Part shown: positions 23,823 to 35,937 of the stretch, one piece after another | Layout: each line of letters starts with the position of its first letter | Position numbering within the stretch: the stretch's first letter is position 1 | Source of the DNA: Heterohyrax brucei | Taxonomy: Eukaryota; Chordata; Mammalia; Hyracoidea; Procaviidae | Assembly (NCBI GenBank): GCA_028571685.1 | Contig: CM053140.1 | Span: 29,741,501 to 29,805,500, forward strand | DNA: 64,000 nt | Direction: 5' to 3' | Program-made: the position numbers and the translations under genes | The notes under the pieces: generated by a model | Database searches by the model: none | Told to the model about the DNA's origin: nothing | Seen by the model: the letters and a program-made list of their open reading frames with translations, nothing else

Positions 23823-24228
23823 GCGGATTCTGTCTCCCAGGGAATCTGCTCTATCTCGACCTTCAGAACCTTTGCTCTGGGCGTGCCTTCCAGAACAATT
23901 TGCATTTGCCTCTGCCAGGTGACCAGGGGGGCATATGCTCAGGGCCAAAGTTCATGTGACTCTCTGGACAAGTCTTACGGCAGTAACTCAAGTGCTCACG
24001 TCGTGTACAGGTCCCCATCCTCAGACTGCAGGCAGGGTCAGACAATGTCATTCTTGTCACCTTGTGCTGCTAGGCACTTTTTTCTTATGCTGGCTTTAAA
24101 CAATGGGGTCTCAGTAATGACCACATGCCCAGAATGGGGGTCTGGCTGGGGGTGGGGTGGCCATCTGCTCTCATGTGGGGAAAATGCCAGAGAATGGTCC
24201 ATGGCTACAACATAAACCTGTCAGTTAC

Positions 24229-24400
24229 TGGAATCCCCAGGCGGTGCAAATGGTGAAGAAGCTTAGCTGCTAAGCAAAGGCTGGGGGTTCAAGTTCACCC
24301 ATAGGCACTCAGAAGAAAGGGTTGGCAATCCACTTTCCAAAAGCTGGCCATTGAGAACTCTGTGGAACACTGAGTCCGCGTTAGGGTTGCTGGCTGCATG
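24229..24400 (+). mobile_element. AfroSINE-type SINE (variant)
   Basis: 'ggaatccccaggcggtgcaa', 'gctgctaagcaaaggctggg', 'ggttcaagttcacccatagg', 'gccattgagaactctgtgg'. Complete head; variant body without the common tail. Confidence 0.7.
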
Positions 24401-25109
24401 GGGCTCCTCTAGGAGCCTTTTCTGGCTGCCTCCACACTCTGCCTCACCTGGGACCTCCCTGCCCTCTCTCTGGCTCCTTCAATCTTTCTCCCTTGTAGCA
24501 CCAGGGCAACTTCCCAGCTTGTCAGTGATGCCACTTTTTCAGCAAAGCCTCCCTGTAGGGGTGAGGTCCTATTCTCAGGGGTCCCAGAGTACTAGTCCCT
24601 CTCTGCTAGGGCCCCATCACTGTGCTGGTCACAGGGTCTCTCTCTGGACCTCGTCTGCCCCACAGCCCACAGCTGAGTTTCTAAACTGAATCCATTTTCA
24701 GGACAAAGAGGTAACACCTCAGAAATATCCATGGAGTCAGTGAGAAAGGCAAGAAACCAAACTGCATTCTAGGCATGGAGAGATAACACTCACAGCTTTT
24801 CTTTCGTGATGTTACAAAGCAAAACTTGAATTCAAAAAGTGTGTTTCTAGCTTTGCTTGGCAAAGCTTCTCTGGTGTGCCAGTTCAAGCTTTGCACTTAG
24901 TTTTCTTGTAAGCAATTCCTATCACTCCAGGCAAAACCATTACAACCCTTGGGTGTCCCTGTTCTCCTCCTTATCAAAGCCATGATCTTTTGTCTCTGCT
25001 GCCACCACATTCCTGCTAAGCAGCTATGTCCGAAGCATCCACTCGTTAAGGGGGTACAGGAGCCAAACCCATACTCCCTGCCCCAAATTTGCTTGTCATT
25101 AGCTGCAAG
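24401..25109. other. SLC35E2 first intron, unassigned
   Basis: No gene or clear element recognised; pyrimidine-rich at 24400-24660. Confidence 0.3.
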
Positions 25110-25260
25110 AGATTTGGTGTTGATGTTAGCTGCTATTGAGTTTGTCCCAACTTGTGGCAACGCCATGCACAATGGGACAAAAATGCTCCCCAGCCCTGTA
25201 TCTTCCCCTTCATTGGATGGGGATCAGATTCTTCTGATCTATAGGAATGTCACTGGCAGA
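25110..25260 (+). mobile_element. RTE-type LINE 3'-end fragment
   Basis: 'ggtgttgatgttagctgcta', 'ttgagtttgtcccaacttgt', 'ggcaacgccatgcacaatgg' correspond to the 3'-terminal unit of the RTE family seen at 35938. Confidence 0.5.
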
Positions 25261-25914
25261 TCACAAAGATAGTAGAGGAGCAGCCACCTTCATGCTGGGG
25301 TCCACCCGTGCTGCTGCACAGAGCACCTTCCTTCTCATTGCTGCATCACCTACCATGGACGAACACACCACAGTGCATTCATCCTTCCTGCTACAATGAG
25401 CCCCCGTGAGTATCACTCAGTGCCCACACTGCTGGCTCTGTACCTGGGTGTAGGATGGCTTGGTCATGGGAGACACAAATATTCAACCTTAGAAGGCACT
25501 GTACCAACTCCCACCCCTACTACCCCACCTGCACTAGATCTTGGAAAGCCATTGTCCTTCTGGTTCCTGCTTTTATGTCCACATGGCTCTACCCTCTGCT
25601 GTCTTCCTCCCCCATGCTGACAAAGCATGAAAAGATGGTTTAATTATAGCTAATAAATTCAGTGCTAATGGTGTGAGATGGCATCACTACCGGCTTTGAT
25701 GACAACAGCGACAAGAGACCGCATCCTCCCCTTCGTATGGCTCCCTGCTTCCAGCTAGCAGTGGGACTTTCCTGCTGGCTGCATGTTCAAACGACAGGTA
25801 GCTTATGCAAACAAACAAAAAATTGCCAGCCCCACTTGAGACCCCTGAAACCAGAGGCTCAGTGCGCGGCCCAAGCACTAGAACTATTTTTTATCTCCTT
25901 AGATGATTCTCTGG

Positions 25915-26226
25915 GAGCAGAGGTGGCTTGGTGGCATAATCCACACCTTCTATGCAGAAGACCCAAGTTCTTTGCCCCGGTGATTCACTTCAGGTGCAGC
26001 TACCATTCATCTGTCAGGGGAAGCCTGTGTGTTGCTGTGATGCTGAATAGGTTTCAGCAGCACTTCCAGACTAAGAAAGATAAGGAAGAAAATTCTGGAG
26101 GTCTGCTTCCAAAAATCAGTCTGTGAAAATACCATGGATCAGAATAGTCTGAGCCCCAGTCAATCATGGCAATGGCTCAGGGCCGGGCAACGTTTTGTTC
26201 TGGTGTGTACCAGGGTCACTGTCAGG
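25915..26226 (+). mobile_element. tRNA-headed long AfroSINE
   Basis: 'gaggtggcttggtggcataa', 'tctgtcaggggaagcctgtg', 'tgctgaataggtttcagcag', 'cttccagactaagaaagata', 'gtgtaccagggtcactgtc'. Same landmark order as 12192 and 21900. Confidence 0.75.
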
Positions 26227-26433
26227 CACGGCCAGCTTGAAGGTATTTGGAAACTGTAAGTCATCAGGAGTTTATTCAGAAAATTTCTGCCCTTAGGTGT
26301 GGAAACATAGAAGTACACAGACATGTAAACCACCTGGCACTTGGACCTTGCATGCAGTGACATAAGAAAACGTAACAAATTTAAACAAACTCCCTTATTT
26401 CTAATCTTAAAGAAAAGATGTGTCATTTAGCTA

Positions 26434-26980
26434 CAATGACTGACAATGAAGTACGTGAACTCACCCTAGAAAAAGTGCTACATACATCACTGCAGAATAT
26501 CACTATGGTTGCCTTTGAAGTACTCCCCCTGGAGAGCTGGGCACCAAGGCGAGGGTCTAGTCTACCCTTCAAAGCAATTCTGGAAATCTTTTTCTGGAAT
26601 AGCCATCAGAGCTGTCACAGTTATTACTCTTGATGTCCTGAATGTCATCAAAATGTCTTCCTTTCAATATTTCCTTTATCTTCAGGTAAAGAAAAAAGTC
26701 ACTGGGGGCCAGATCGGGTGAGTAGGGAGGGTATTCTGATACAGTTATTTGTTTACTGGCTAGAGACTCCCTCACAGACAATTCGACCATTAAGTTCTCA
26801 AACTTGCCACTGTGCCCTTCCAGAAAGAGTTCTGAAATTGCTTTGAAGCGTAGACTAGGTGCTGGCATTGGTGCATAGCTTCCCAAACGGAGTACTTCAA
26901 AGGTGCTATCAGTGATATTAAACAGTGAGGTATGTGGCACTTACAACAATCAAGAACAGGGACTTAACTATTAGACCTTA
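26434..26980 (-). mobile_element. Fold-back mariner derivative, copy 2
   Basis: Same element as 17244-17740 but in the opposite orientation and with about 50 bp more of the interior. The arms (about 26434-26605 and 26826-26980) are inverted copies; the minus strand carries the transposase relic SEYPPYSPDLAPSDFFLY and KEILKGRHFDDIQDI, with Asp at the position of the third DD34D catalytic residue. Termini are more diverged than copy 1 ('taaggtctaatagttaagtc' on the minus strand). The flanking TA is plausible at both ends. Non-autonomous. Confidence 0.7.
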
Positions 26981-27499
26981 TACTCTCTAATCCTGGCCCT
27001 TGTTGAATGGAGCCAAGGTGACAAATTCATATACTAACCATAAATGTCTGCTTACTCACTGTGGGAAAGCAGAGATGGAACTGAGATTCTGTCCACCACC
27101 ACTGACCTTAGACCCTAGCTACAAAACACCTCCACTGAATTTGAGCTATGCTTAGGTCTTCCTTCTGAGACCTCTTGTTAAAGGTAAAAACCTAAAGCCT
27201 AAAGAGCGGGACTCTACCCATTGAAGTTATATATAATTGTTAATTCTGCTTCTCCGGTTCTCCATGAATATTGCAAGGCCTTACTTGCATACCTTGTCAT
27301 GACTACCTTGTGCTTGCATGTGACAAACCTGAGTATCTTGCTATTATTTACTAAGATTAAATCCTACACAATAGAAGCAAAACACCACCTAGAAAACACT
27401 GTCAACCTGCAGCGGCATATGCATGGGACCAATGCTGGCAGCTGGGAAGTCAGCACTTTGGCCACAAATGCCAACAGTATACAACAATAAAACTATCAT
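26981..27499. other. SLC35E2 first intron, unassigned
   Basis: Nothing recognised beyond ordinary sequence. Confidence 0.3.
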
Positions 27500-28735
27500 A
27501 GCATCAAAAAGACAGAAAAGGCAGAAAGGGACAGGAGCTGGGTGAAGGGATTGGCAATCCAGAGTGAAAAGGGGAAATGTGTAGTCCTATTATAGGGATA
27601 GCAACTATGGTCACATAACAATGTGTCTGTTAATTTTTTTTTATTATGACTGAGTGAAAATGCACATTCCTATATAAATTTACATACCCACCTTTATGCA
27701 GCTTCCACTGCTCTCCCTGCCTGGTGACAGCACACTATTCCTCTCTGCTCCCTACATGTCTCATCCTCCCAACAGTCTCCTTTCCCCTCCTCCCCACCCA
27801 CTCCCCTTACTCCAGCCAGAGGTCAGCAGGATGATATCCTATAGATGCACAGAACCATAAGTGCATCCAATATATGGTCACTCTGCATCACCAAGTCCAA
27901 TCCATTCCTGTTCGAAGAGTGGACCTTCATTATGATTCACGGGCAAAGGCAGCATCAGGGCTAGAGGCCATGCTCCCAGGGGAACCCTGAAGCCCCTAGA
28001 CCATCAATTGTGGTCTTTTAGTGGAGATCTCAGGGTGCACCCCTTTTTATTCTTGTGTTGCCAGTGAGACTCAACTTAGTGAGCTCCATTGTGGCCATCA
28101 CTGGTGGTGGCTGGGCACCATGTGGTTCTTCCGGTCCCAAGTCAATGAAGGCACCCACTCATGTGGGTCTATCTTCTGGGTTGTCTTTACCCCATGTCAT
28201 TTTGGTCCTTGTTGAACATACATTCCTGCTGAGTTGGGACCATTTGCTGTGTCCTCGGATGGAAGCTTGGCAGGTTTTAAGACCCCAGATGCCACTCACC
28301 AATGTGTGGTGCAGAGAGCCCTCTTAGCAAAATGCTAGTTGTGCCAACTGGCCTCGATTTCTCATAAGAGGATGGTCCCCTGCCCCCTGCCCCAGCTACT
28401 CTGTCCTTGCAATACTAGGTTAAGATGGAAGGAGTATTCAAGTTATGCTGAAGTCCACTTAATATTGTTCTTGTTTCTAATGTGTGCTATCACCAATTTG
28501 ACCCAACTGAATTTCTACCAACTACCTAATCTAAACCCTCTCCACCTCACCCTCCCTCCCTCTCCTCCCTTGCAGCCGTCAAAGAGTCTTTTCGTCTATA
28601 CATAAGTCTGTTTTTGAGATCTTATCATAGGGGTCTCATACAATATTTGTGTCTGTGAATTTCTGTATGAGAAACTAACTTCACGTTGTAAACTTTCACC
28701 TAAAGCACAAATAATAAATAAATAAAGAACAGAAG
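27500..28735 (+). mobile_element. L1 3' tail, split by a second L1
   Basis: Sense L1 3' UTR ('aaaggcagaaagggacagga', 'tatggtcacataacaatgtg') runs to 27636, then resumes after the insertion at 28648 ('tgtatgagaaactaacttca', 'ttgtaaactttcacctaaag', 'cacaaataataaataaata'). Compare the unbroken tail at 16559-16790. Confidence 0.75.
27637..28647 (-). mobile_element. 5'-truncated L1, antisense, with 15-bp target duplication
   Basis: About 1.0 kb, starting with a T-run (its A tail in reverse). Flanks TGTGTCTGTTAATTT (27622-27636) and TGTGTCTGTGAATTT (28648-28662) agree at 14 of 15. The body reads as a reverse L1 3' UTR, for example 'gtcttttagtggagatctc', 'ttttaagaccccagatgcc' and 'gttttttgagatcttatc'-like sequence near its end. 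Confidence 0.8.
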
Positions 28736-29055
28736 AAAATGTACCATATGGCTCTGCACAAAGTTGCTAAATATGCCACAACTACTATGTACTATCTAGG
28801 AATAAAAATATAAAAAGCTGCCTAAGAATGAGAAACATGTGTGCCAGCCAGGGACTTTTTCATCTAGGTGGGGCAGGATCAGAGATGTGGTCACAGGAAG
28901 AGAGACAGCAGTTAAAAGTGCATGGAGGCCCATGAGAGGGCAGTGTGCTGTCTTCTGAACTGTTCTGTAAACTTGAAATTCATAACCAAATGCAAAACTT
29001 TAGCATCTGTGTCAGAATAGCAATGGAGGGAGGAGCTTCCCAGCTAACTCTGGGC

Positions 29056-29072
29056 GGGGGGGGGGGGGGGGG
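29056..29072 (+). repeat. Run of 17 G
   Basis: 'gggc' followed by 17 consecutive G. It can form quadruplex structures and is a common place for read and assembly errors. Confidence 0.9.
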
Positions 29073-29177
29073 TAGTATCTGCAGACATGGGTGGATGTTC
29101 AGACCCAACTTCCTCTAAGTCACAGCCAAACCTTTGTTTTATTATGAACGCAGATTTCAGGCTATATTAACTAACTG

Positions 29178-29250
29178 CCAAGGGAGGAAGGGAGGAAGGG
29201 GGAAAGGGAGGAACGGAGGAATGGAGGAAGGGGGGAAGGAAGGAAGGAAC
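29178..29250 (+). repeat. Purine (GGAA/GGGA)n tract
   Basis: Imperfect GGAA-type tetranucleotide repeats over about 70 bp. Confidence 0.8.
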
Positions 29251-29849
29251 CAAAAATAGGTGGAAAAAAAAGAAAGATGGGGAGTGAAAGAGGAGAGGTG
29301 AGAGGCAGCGTCAGCAGTGTTCTTCCGAAGACAGGCTTGCCCCCTTTCTCCCGTCCTCCCTGACCTTCCCCGTCTGGATGGCCCCAGCAGGCAGTCCTCA
29401 AGCCTACAATCCTGGGGGCCCCTGAGGGGGTGCCACTTCAGCCTTGCCATCTGCAGATCAGGAGAAAGGTGTGGGCTCTGGGGACCCAGGGACAGGGGCA
29501 AGCGGGAGCTCAGGCATTAGCTAGGCCAGGCTGACTCTTTAGGAGGTAGAAAGTGTGGCCCAGACACAAGTGGCCAGGAAGTACTACTGGAAAAGCACAG
29601 GAGACTCAGACCAGCTCCTCTCCCTGTGAACCCCAGGACCTCGGCCAGCTTTTGTGTTAGGCTAGAAACCAGATGAACCTTGTAGGTGAATGTGACAGGC
29701 CTAAGGAAGGACCTAAAGTTCTGAAATCAGAGTCCCAACGAAAGGCCTGAGCAGTGCCTCTGGCTATGACCTTCCAGTGGGCCACCAGGGCTCACTGGGA
29801 TATGGATAACGATAGGCAGGTAAAACACAGAGCAATGGAAAGGGGAAAA

Positions 29850-29885
29850 AGGGAAGGAGGTAGGGAGGTAGGCAGGCAGGCAGAC
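29850..29885 (+). repeat. (AGGT)(AGGC)n microsatellite
   Basis: 'aggtagggaggtaggc' followed by 'aggcaggcaga'. Confidence 0.8.
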
Positions 29886-31124
29886 ACAACTGGGAAGAAA
29901 CAAAACACTCACAAGAGAAATCTGCAGAGCTGTGGCTAAGATTCAGGAGCATTCAGTAGTTGATATATGCACAGATAAAAAGTCCAAGCTGGGCTCTTGG
30001 AAATTACAACCCGGACGGCAGAAATGAAAATCCCCACAGACACCTTCTGCTTCCTGAACCTACAACTCAGACAAGATCTTGACCCTGTGGTAGGTGTCAC
30101 TGGCCTAGCAAGGCACTAGAAGCTCAAAGGGGACTGGGCCTGCATAAGCAGAAATGAGAACACTTGAGCCTGGGCCAGCACCTAAACCAGGGCAGTGGAG
30201 GTGGGGCAGTAGACCTGGAGCCCCCAGGCTGACCTAGGGTCCTGCTTCGAGCCCACGTTGAAGGAGGCTGCAGAGGCACATCCAGCCCCTGGAAGGCAGA
30301 AGGGGTAGAAGCAGAACAAATCCTCCTAGAGAAAAGCTTCCACCATTTGGGCCTGGAAACGAGACTAAGAACAATAGATGAGGGTCAAAGATCAACCATC
30401 CTAACCGCAGGGGCAGCTGGCGCAGCGGGAAGATGTATCCTCAAAGGGCTCCAGGAGGGCTCAGCAGTGAGTAGAATGCAGGATCTAAAGCTCTCAGACA
30501 CAGAACAAGACACAATCTGGCAGACAAGCAACAGAAAGATCATGAATAAACTGGCCAGTATGGCAACAAAAAATAAAACATCTAGAAAAGAAAAGCTTTT
30601 GAAATAAAACTCAGCAACAAGTTTGCATAGTCTCAAACTATTTCCCCATAAGATACTCCCTAATCATGAAGTGACAATGAGCCACGCTACCTTAGAGACA
30701 CTGGCAGTCACCAACTTCACCAAGTGAACAAAGTCACCCAGAATGCAACCGCGGGGCATCATGTTCTCACTCACCCGAGACACTGAAACCAACTTGCCAC
30801 AAACGTATAACTACAAATGTAATTACAAGAAAACATCAGACAAATCCAGAAGTATGCAGTTCCTAAGAGACAAAGATTGGAGGAGTTCAAGGGCCCATGG
30901 CAGGTTACTGCAGTGTGGGACTCTGAGTGGAGGAGCTGTGGATCAGAAAAGGGACGTAATGGGTACTGGCCAAAGTTGATCTGGTCTCTAGTTTAGTTGG
31001 TAGAATTGACTCAATGTTAATTTCCTGGCTTACTGAATTGTACGAAGATGATGGAAGATGTTAGCATCTGGGGTACCTGGGAGAAGTTATATGCAGACTT
31101 TGGCAACCCTTCTATAGTAACACC

Positions 31125-33100
31125 AAAAAAGTTTGGAAAAAATTTTAATTAAAAAAAACCCCCTCAGTTGACAGGTTAAACAGAAAAGACAGAGCTTTTT
31201 AAAGAGTTAAGGCACAAAAATCAAATAATTCAGTTAAAAAGTGGGCAAAGGACATAACAGACACTTCACCAAAGAAGACAATCATGCTGCTAACAAACAT
31301 ATGAAGAAATGCTCATGAGCCTTAGCAATTAGGGAGACACAAATCAAAAGCACAACGCCATACCATCTTGCCCCAGACATTACTGGTACTAATTAAAAAA
31401 AGAAAAGCAGAAAACAAAAAAAGTTGGCGATGCTGGGGGAGACTGGAACGTTTACATACTGCTGGTGGGAATGTAAAATGATGTAACCAGTGGAAAATGG
31501 TATGGTGCTTCTTCAAAGAGCTAGAAATAGAAATACGGTATGTTCCAGCAATCCCATTCCTAATATGCTAAAGAAGTAAGAACTGAGACATGAACAGACA
31601 TACACACCCACGTTCATGGCAGCGTTATTCACAATAACAAAAGGGCAGAAGCAACCTAAATGCTCCTCAACAGAGAAGCGTGTAGCAAACAATGGTACAT
31701 ACACACTACGGAATACTATGCAACAATAAAGAATAATGACAAATCTGTGAAACATCTCACTACAGGGGTGAATTTTGAGGACATCACGCTGCGTGAAAGA
31801 AGTCAATCACAAAAGGACAAATATTGTATGAGCCTGCTATTATAAAGAACCAATAAAAGGTTTACATATAGAAAAAAGGATTTTGTTGTTGTTGTTGTTG
31901 TTTTTTAATGATTACCAGGGATGAGGGGAAGGTAAAATAGCCAAAGAGATTGTCCACACACGTTAATATAGGTGAAGGGAAAGGCAATACATAATACGGG
32001 ATGTGAGTCAGCCCAACGAGACCAAGGTGAGAGAAGACGCTGACAGGAATAAAACGCAGCCGCAGTAAACTACTCTAGTAGAGACAATCTTGGAACAGTG
32101 CTATCGACAAACAGCAATTTAGGAATGGATAGAGATGGGAAGATATACCAAGAGGAGAGAGGGTGTGAGTGAGCACACTCACCAGCACATACAGGCCTGG
32201 TGGTGGAAATTTCTGACTGCATGACTACTGATGCTCCTCGTATTTCAGCAGAGACAACAGCACACAAGTGGCACAGTCAGGGAAGCCTCTTAGACACAGC
32301 ACCTCACTGGATAAAGTTTATAGACACAGAGGCAAAGGACCACAGCCTTAAAGGATATGGATGTCAACCACCGCAAACACTTCTTGAAAATAATGCTGTA
32401 CATCCTACTTTGGTGAATAGTACCTGGGGTCTTAAAAGCTTGCAAGCACTCATTTAAGACACAGCTATTGGTCTCTTCCAGTCAGGAGCAGAGGAGAGTG
32501 AAAAAAAAAAACAAAGACTCAGGACAGAAACTAGTCCAGAGGACTAACGGACCTCTCATGAACCACAGCCTACACAATCCGGAGACCAGAAGAACTAGAT
32601 GGTGTCTGGCTACCACTAACAACTGCTTTGACTGTGATTACAACAGACGGTCCCAGGCAGAGCAGGAAAATAAATGTTGAACAAAAAATCAAATTAAAAA
32701 ACAAACAAACACAAGATCAGATTTATTGGTCTAACAGAAAATGGAGGAACCCTCAAGACTATGGCCCTAAGATACGCTTCTGACCAGGAACTGAAGCCAT
32801 TCTTGGAGACCACCTTTGAGACAAACAATAGACAAGCCCCTAAAATAAACAATAACATCCATGAAGAATGGCTCCTTAGAACAATCCATTGTAAGAGATC
32901 AAAAGGCCAAGATCTGCCCAAAAGCAAAGATAAGAAGGCAGGAAGACTAAAGGAAATGGGGAACTCAGGGCGGAAACGGAGAGAGTGCTGACACATGGTG
33001 AGGAATGAAGCCAAGGGTGTGGAGCATGTGTATAAACTATGAGTTGGAATCTAATTTGCTCTATCCTCTTTTACCTAATGCACTATGTATAACGTATTTG
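31125..33100 (+). mobile_element. 5'-truncated L1 (ORF2 end plus 3' UTR)
   Basis: About 2 kb, sense. ORF2 end landmarks: 'aaaagtgggcaaaggacata', 'gctggtgggaatgtaaaatg', 'gttcatggcagcgttattca', 'acactacggaatactatgca', 'aaaggacaaatattgtatga'. Then the 3' UTR: 'gaagaactagatggtgtctg', 'ggtctaacagaaaatggagg' and 'gaactcagggcggaaacgg'. No intact reading frame. Confidence 0.85.
31884..31902 (+). repeat. (GTT)n microsatellite
   Basis: Six GTT units followed by T, within the L1 3' UTR. Confidence 0.85.
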
Positions 33101-33167
33101 AAAAGAATTCTAAAGAAACGACCCAGAAGACTGAGCAGAAACAAGAACCAAAAATACAGAAAAGACA

Positions 33168-33660
33168 TGTTACAGATGGAATTGTGTCCCCCAAAACTGT
33201 GTGAACTTGCCTAGGCCATGATTCTCAGTAGTGTGTGGTTGTCTGTCGTTTTGTGATCCGATATGATTGTCCTATATATTATAAATCCTCTGATGATGGA
33301 ATGAGGCAGGACTCAGCCTAAAGGATTTGGTTGTATCTGGAATCAATTTCTTTTGAAATAGAAAAGAAGAATCAAGAATCGAGCAAAGAGAGACCTCATA
33401 CCACCAAGAAAGATGCACATGGAGTGGAGGGGGTCCTCTGGACCCAGGACTCCTGCCCTGAGAAGCTTCTAGACCAAGGGAAGACTGACTGATGACAAGG
33501 ACCTTCCCCCAGAATTGACAAAGACAGACAAAGCCTTTCGCACTAGCTGGCACCCTGAATTTGGACTTCTAGCCTCTTAGACTACGAGAGAATGAATTTC
33601 TGTCTGCTAAAGCCATTCACTTGTGGTATTTCTGTTATAGTAGCACTAAATAACTAAGAC
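33168..33660 (+). mobile_element. Afrotherian LTR-type repeat
   Basis: Starts 'tgttacagatggaattgtgt', has 'ggccatgattctcagtagtg', 'ctcataccaccaagaaaga', 'ctgaatttggacttctagcc' and ends 'gtagcactaaataactaaga'. Same family as 12661 and 62194; the most complete copy in the window at about 493 bp. Confidence 0.75.
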
Positions 33661-35159
33661 TTTAATAAGATATAGAAGAAATAATAGAGGTTTCAGAATG
33701 AAAAGATAGAGATCATGGAGAAGAGGGACTATTTAAAGGGTTCAAAGCATGCAAATTTTTGAGAACTGATGAAAAATGTAGTTCCTGAAATCACAATGTG
33801 TCCTAAATAGAATAAAGAGAAATCCACAGGAAGTAACACTGTGATGAAAAGTTACAGAACTCCAACAACAGGGACAATTTTAATGCATCTGTAGGGAAAG
33901 CACTGGTCACTGACAAGACAGCAGTGTTAAAATAATATCTGTATGAAAAGAAAGGACAAACTCAAGTCTAACAGGTTAGTTCAAAGGAGGGGTGGAGTGG
34001 CTTCAGAACAGAAGGTGTGGGGGAGGGCAGTTTTTCCGAAATGCACCCTTTGAAACAGTTCTGACTTCCAGAACTATGTTAATGTCTCATATACTTAAAA
34101 GAAAAAAATAACTAAATCAGTCAGCCTAGGGAAAAAAAATCTAAAATGGAATATAAATTGAAACATAGGAACCAAATCATAAGTCAAATGAACAACATTG
34201 TTACACTGAAGGGAAAAGAAAAAGAATTCAAATCACTTTTGAACATAATGCTTAGAAGATTCACTCTCAGATTAAAGACAAAAAGAACTCCGAAACATGT
34301 TAAACCCTAAGTGATAGGTGTTATTTTTTTGCTGAGGCATGGCTTTGCAAACCTGTGTATATATTAGGATCAGGTGGCTAAGTAAATACAGTGTAGAAAT
34401 GGGAGCCAGATTTCTGATGGTCAGTGAAGGAATCTACCACTACCAACACAGAAATGAGGAAAAGAATGAATCCCGGGATGCTGGACTGAAAGTATCAGGG
34501 GTCAGTCAGACTCAAAGGTTTTAGGAGACTGACAGACAGATGGACAGTAGACAGATAGATGGAGGACAGACGGTGGCATCTACATACACACGTGCACATA
34601 ATATATCTGTGTCACCACTCTGCTACAAGGGCCTAGAAACCAAGACATCCATTATGCACTAAAATGGATCAGACTTCTTTGAGAAATGACTGATCCCAGG
34701 GGTGGGGCAGGCAAAGTCCAAGATGAACCTGGAATATCCATCCAGTCGGGCCAGAAAGAAAGGAACTGCCAGGAATGATGAGGGTATGTCTGAAAAACAG
34801 TGCAGGCACGACGGCACACCCTCTTGCCAAATCCAGGGGCAATTTCAGTAAAGGGCTGTAACTACTGACTACATAGGAATTCTTAAGTCTGCTCTGATAA
34901 ACACATGGGGAAAGAAGAGCAAGTTCTTCCATAGAGTAGAAAGTCAACTAGCGAATCCAAATGGAATGACACATTACAAAATCACCGCGCAAACCAGTTC
35001 AGCGAGACTAAGATCACCCACTTCTGAGGCCACACTGGTGGTGGGTAGCAAAATCCAGCCCTATGCACTGGGTCCTGCAGAAATCTCTTCCACGTTCAGT
35101 TTACACCCCAACTGCCCACATAGTCCTTCTATCTCATACCTCGCCACCTGGGGATAGGT
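33661..35159. other. SLC35E2 first intron, unassigned
   Basis: No gene or confident element. A short GACA/GATA-type patch at 34530-34570. Confidence 0.3.
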
Positions 35160-35600
35160 CATCAAGTACTACCCCCAAGCTCAGAAGTCCCCATGACTAA
35201 TCTCATTTCAGACCAGCAAGCTTCCACTATTCCTTTGGGTCCTAATTTGCTGGGGTTACTCACAGAGCTCCCAGGAAACACCGTATCTGTGATAATGGCT
35301 TCAGTGTGAAAAAAGGGATATGAATGATGCATATAGAGCAATGTCTGGGAGGGGTCTCAGCACACAGCTTCCCTATCCTAAAAGAATGTGACACCTTGAG
35401 AGAAGACTTTCAATCATACCAACCAGAAGCTCCATCTGAGCCTCAGCACTCAGGGCTTTTGTTGTCCTCAACCACTGGCCATGATAAATTACATCACGCG
35501 TCACGATTCTTCATCAGTACCAGCCCCTGGTGGTTCTCTTGGTCTGGTCAGCCTGAAGTGCAGTCCAGCTCTCAGGAACCCAGAATTCAACCCAAAAGTC
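35160..35600. mobile_element. Possible old LTR-type element
   Basis: 'ctaatttgctggggttactc', 'acagagctcccaggaaacac', 'aaccagaagctccatctgag' resemble an ancient mammalian ERVL-type LTR read in one direction. Weak; could be coincidental. Confidence 0.3.
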
Positions 35601-35937
35601 TGAATTGCTTTCTGTACCTCACCACTGCATGAGGCAACCATCATAGTAATAACTGATCCTGGTGAGAATCATCCATCTATACTAAAATTAACTCGTGAGA
35701 GTTTAGAAGTAATAGCGCATTTACTCTCATGGGATGTTCCCATGTGATGCATATTAATTACAAAGCAAAAACTACGGATGTAAAAAGAGGAAAAGATAAC
35801 TAATGCATCTTTGAAGAAGAAGAACTAGAACGAGGAGAAAGTCAAGTGGGGTGGGGGGCTTGACACCAAGACATCAGGACTTTAAGGTCAATGTGCTATA
35901 TATTGGCACAGTGATACAGAACACTAAGCCCAGGACC

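Larger units (their letters stand above)
28736..31124. other. SLC35E2 first intron, mostly unassigned
   Basis: Between two L1 blocks. Holds a 17-G run, GGAA and GGCA simple repeats, and at about 30960-31120 an old L1-like 3' tail ('gtacgaagatgatggaagat', 'agcatctggggtacctggg'). No gene recognised. Confidence 0.4.
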
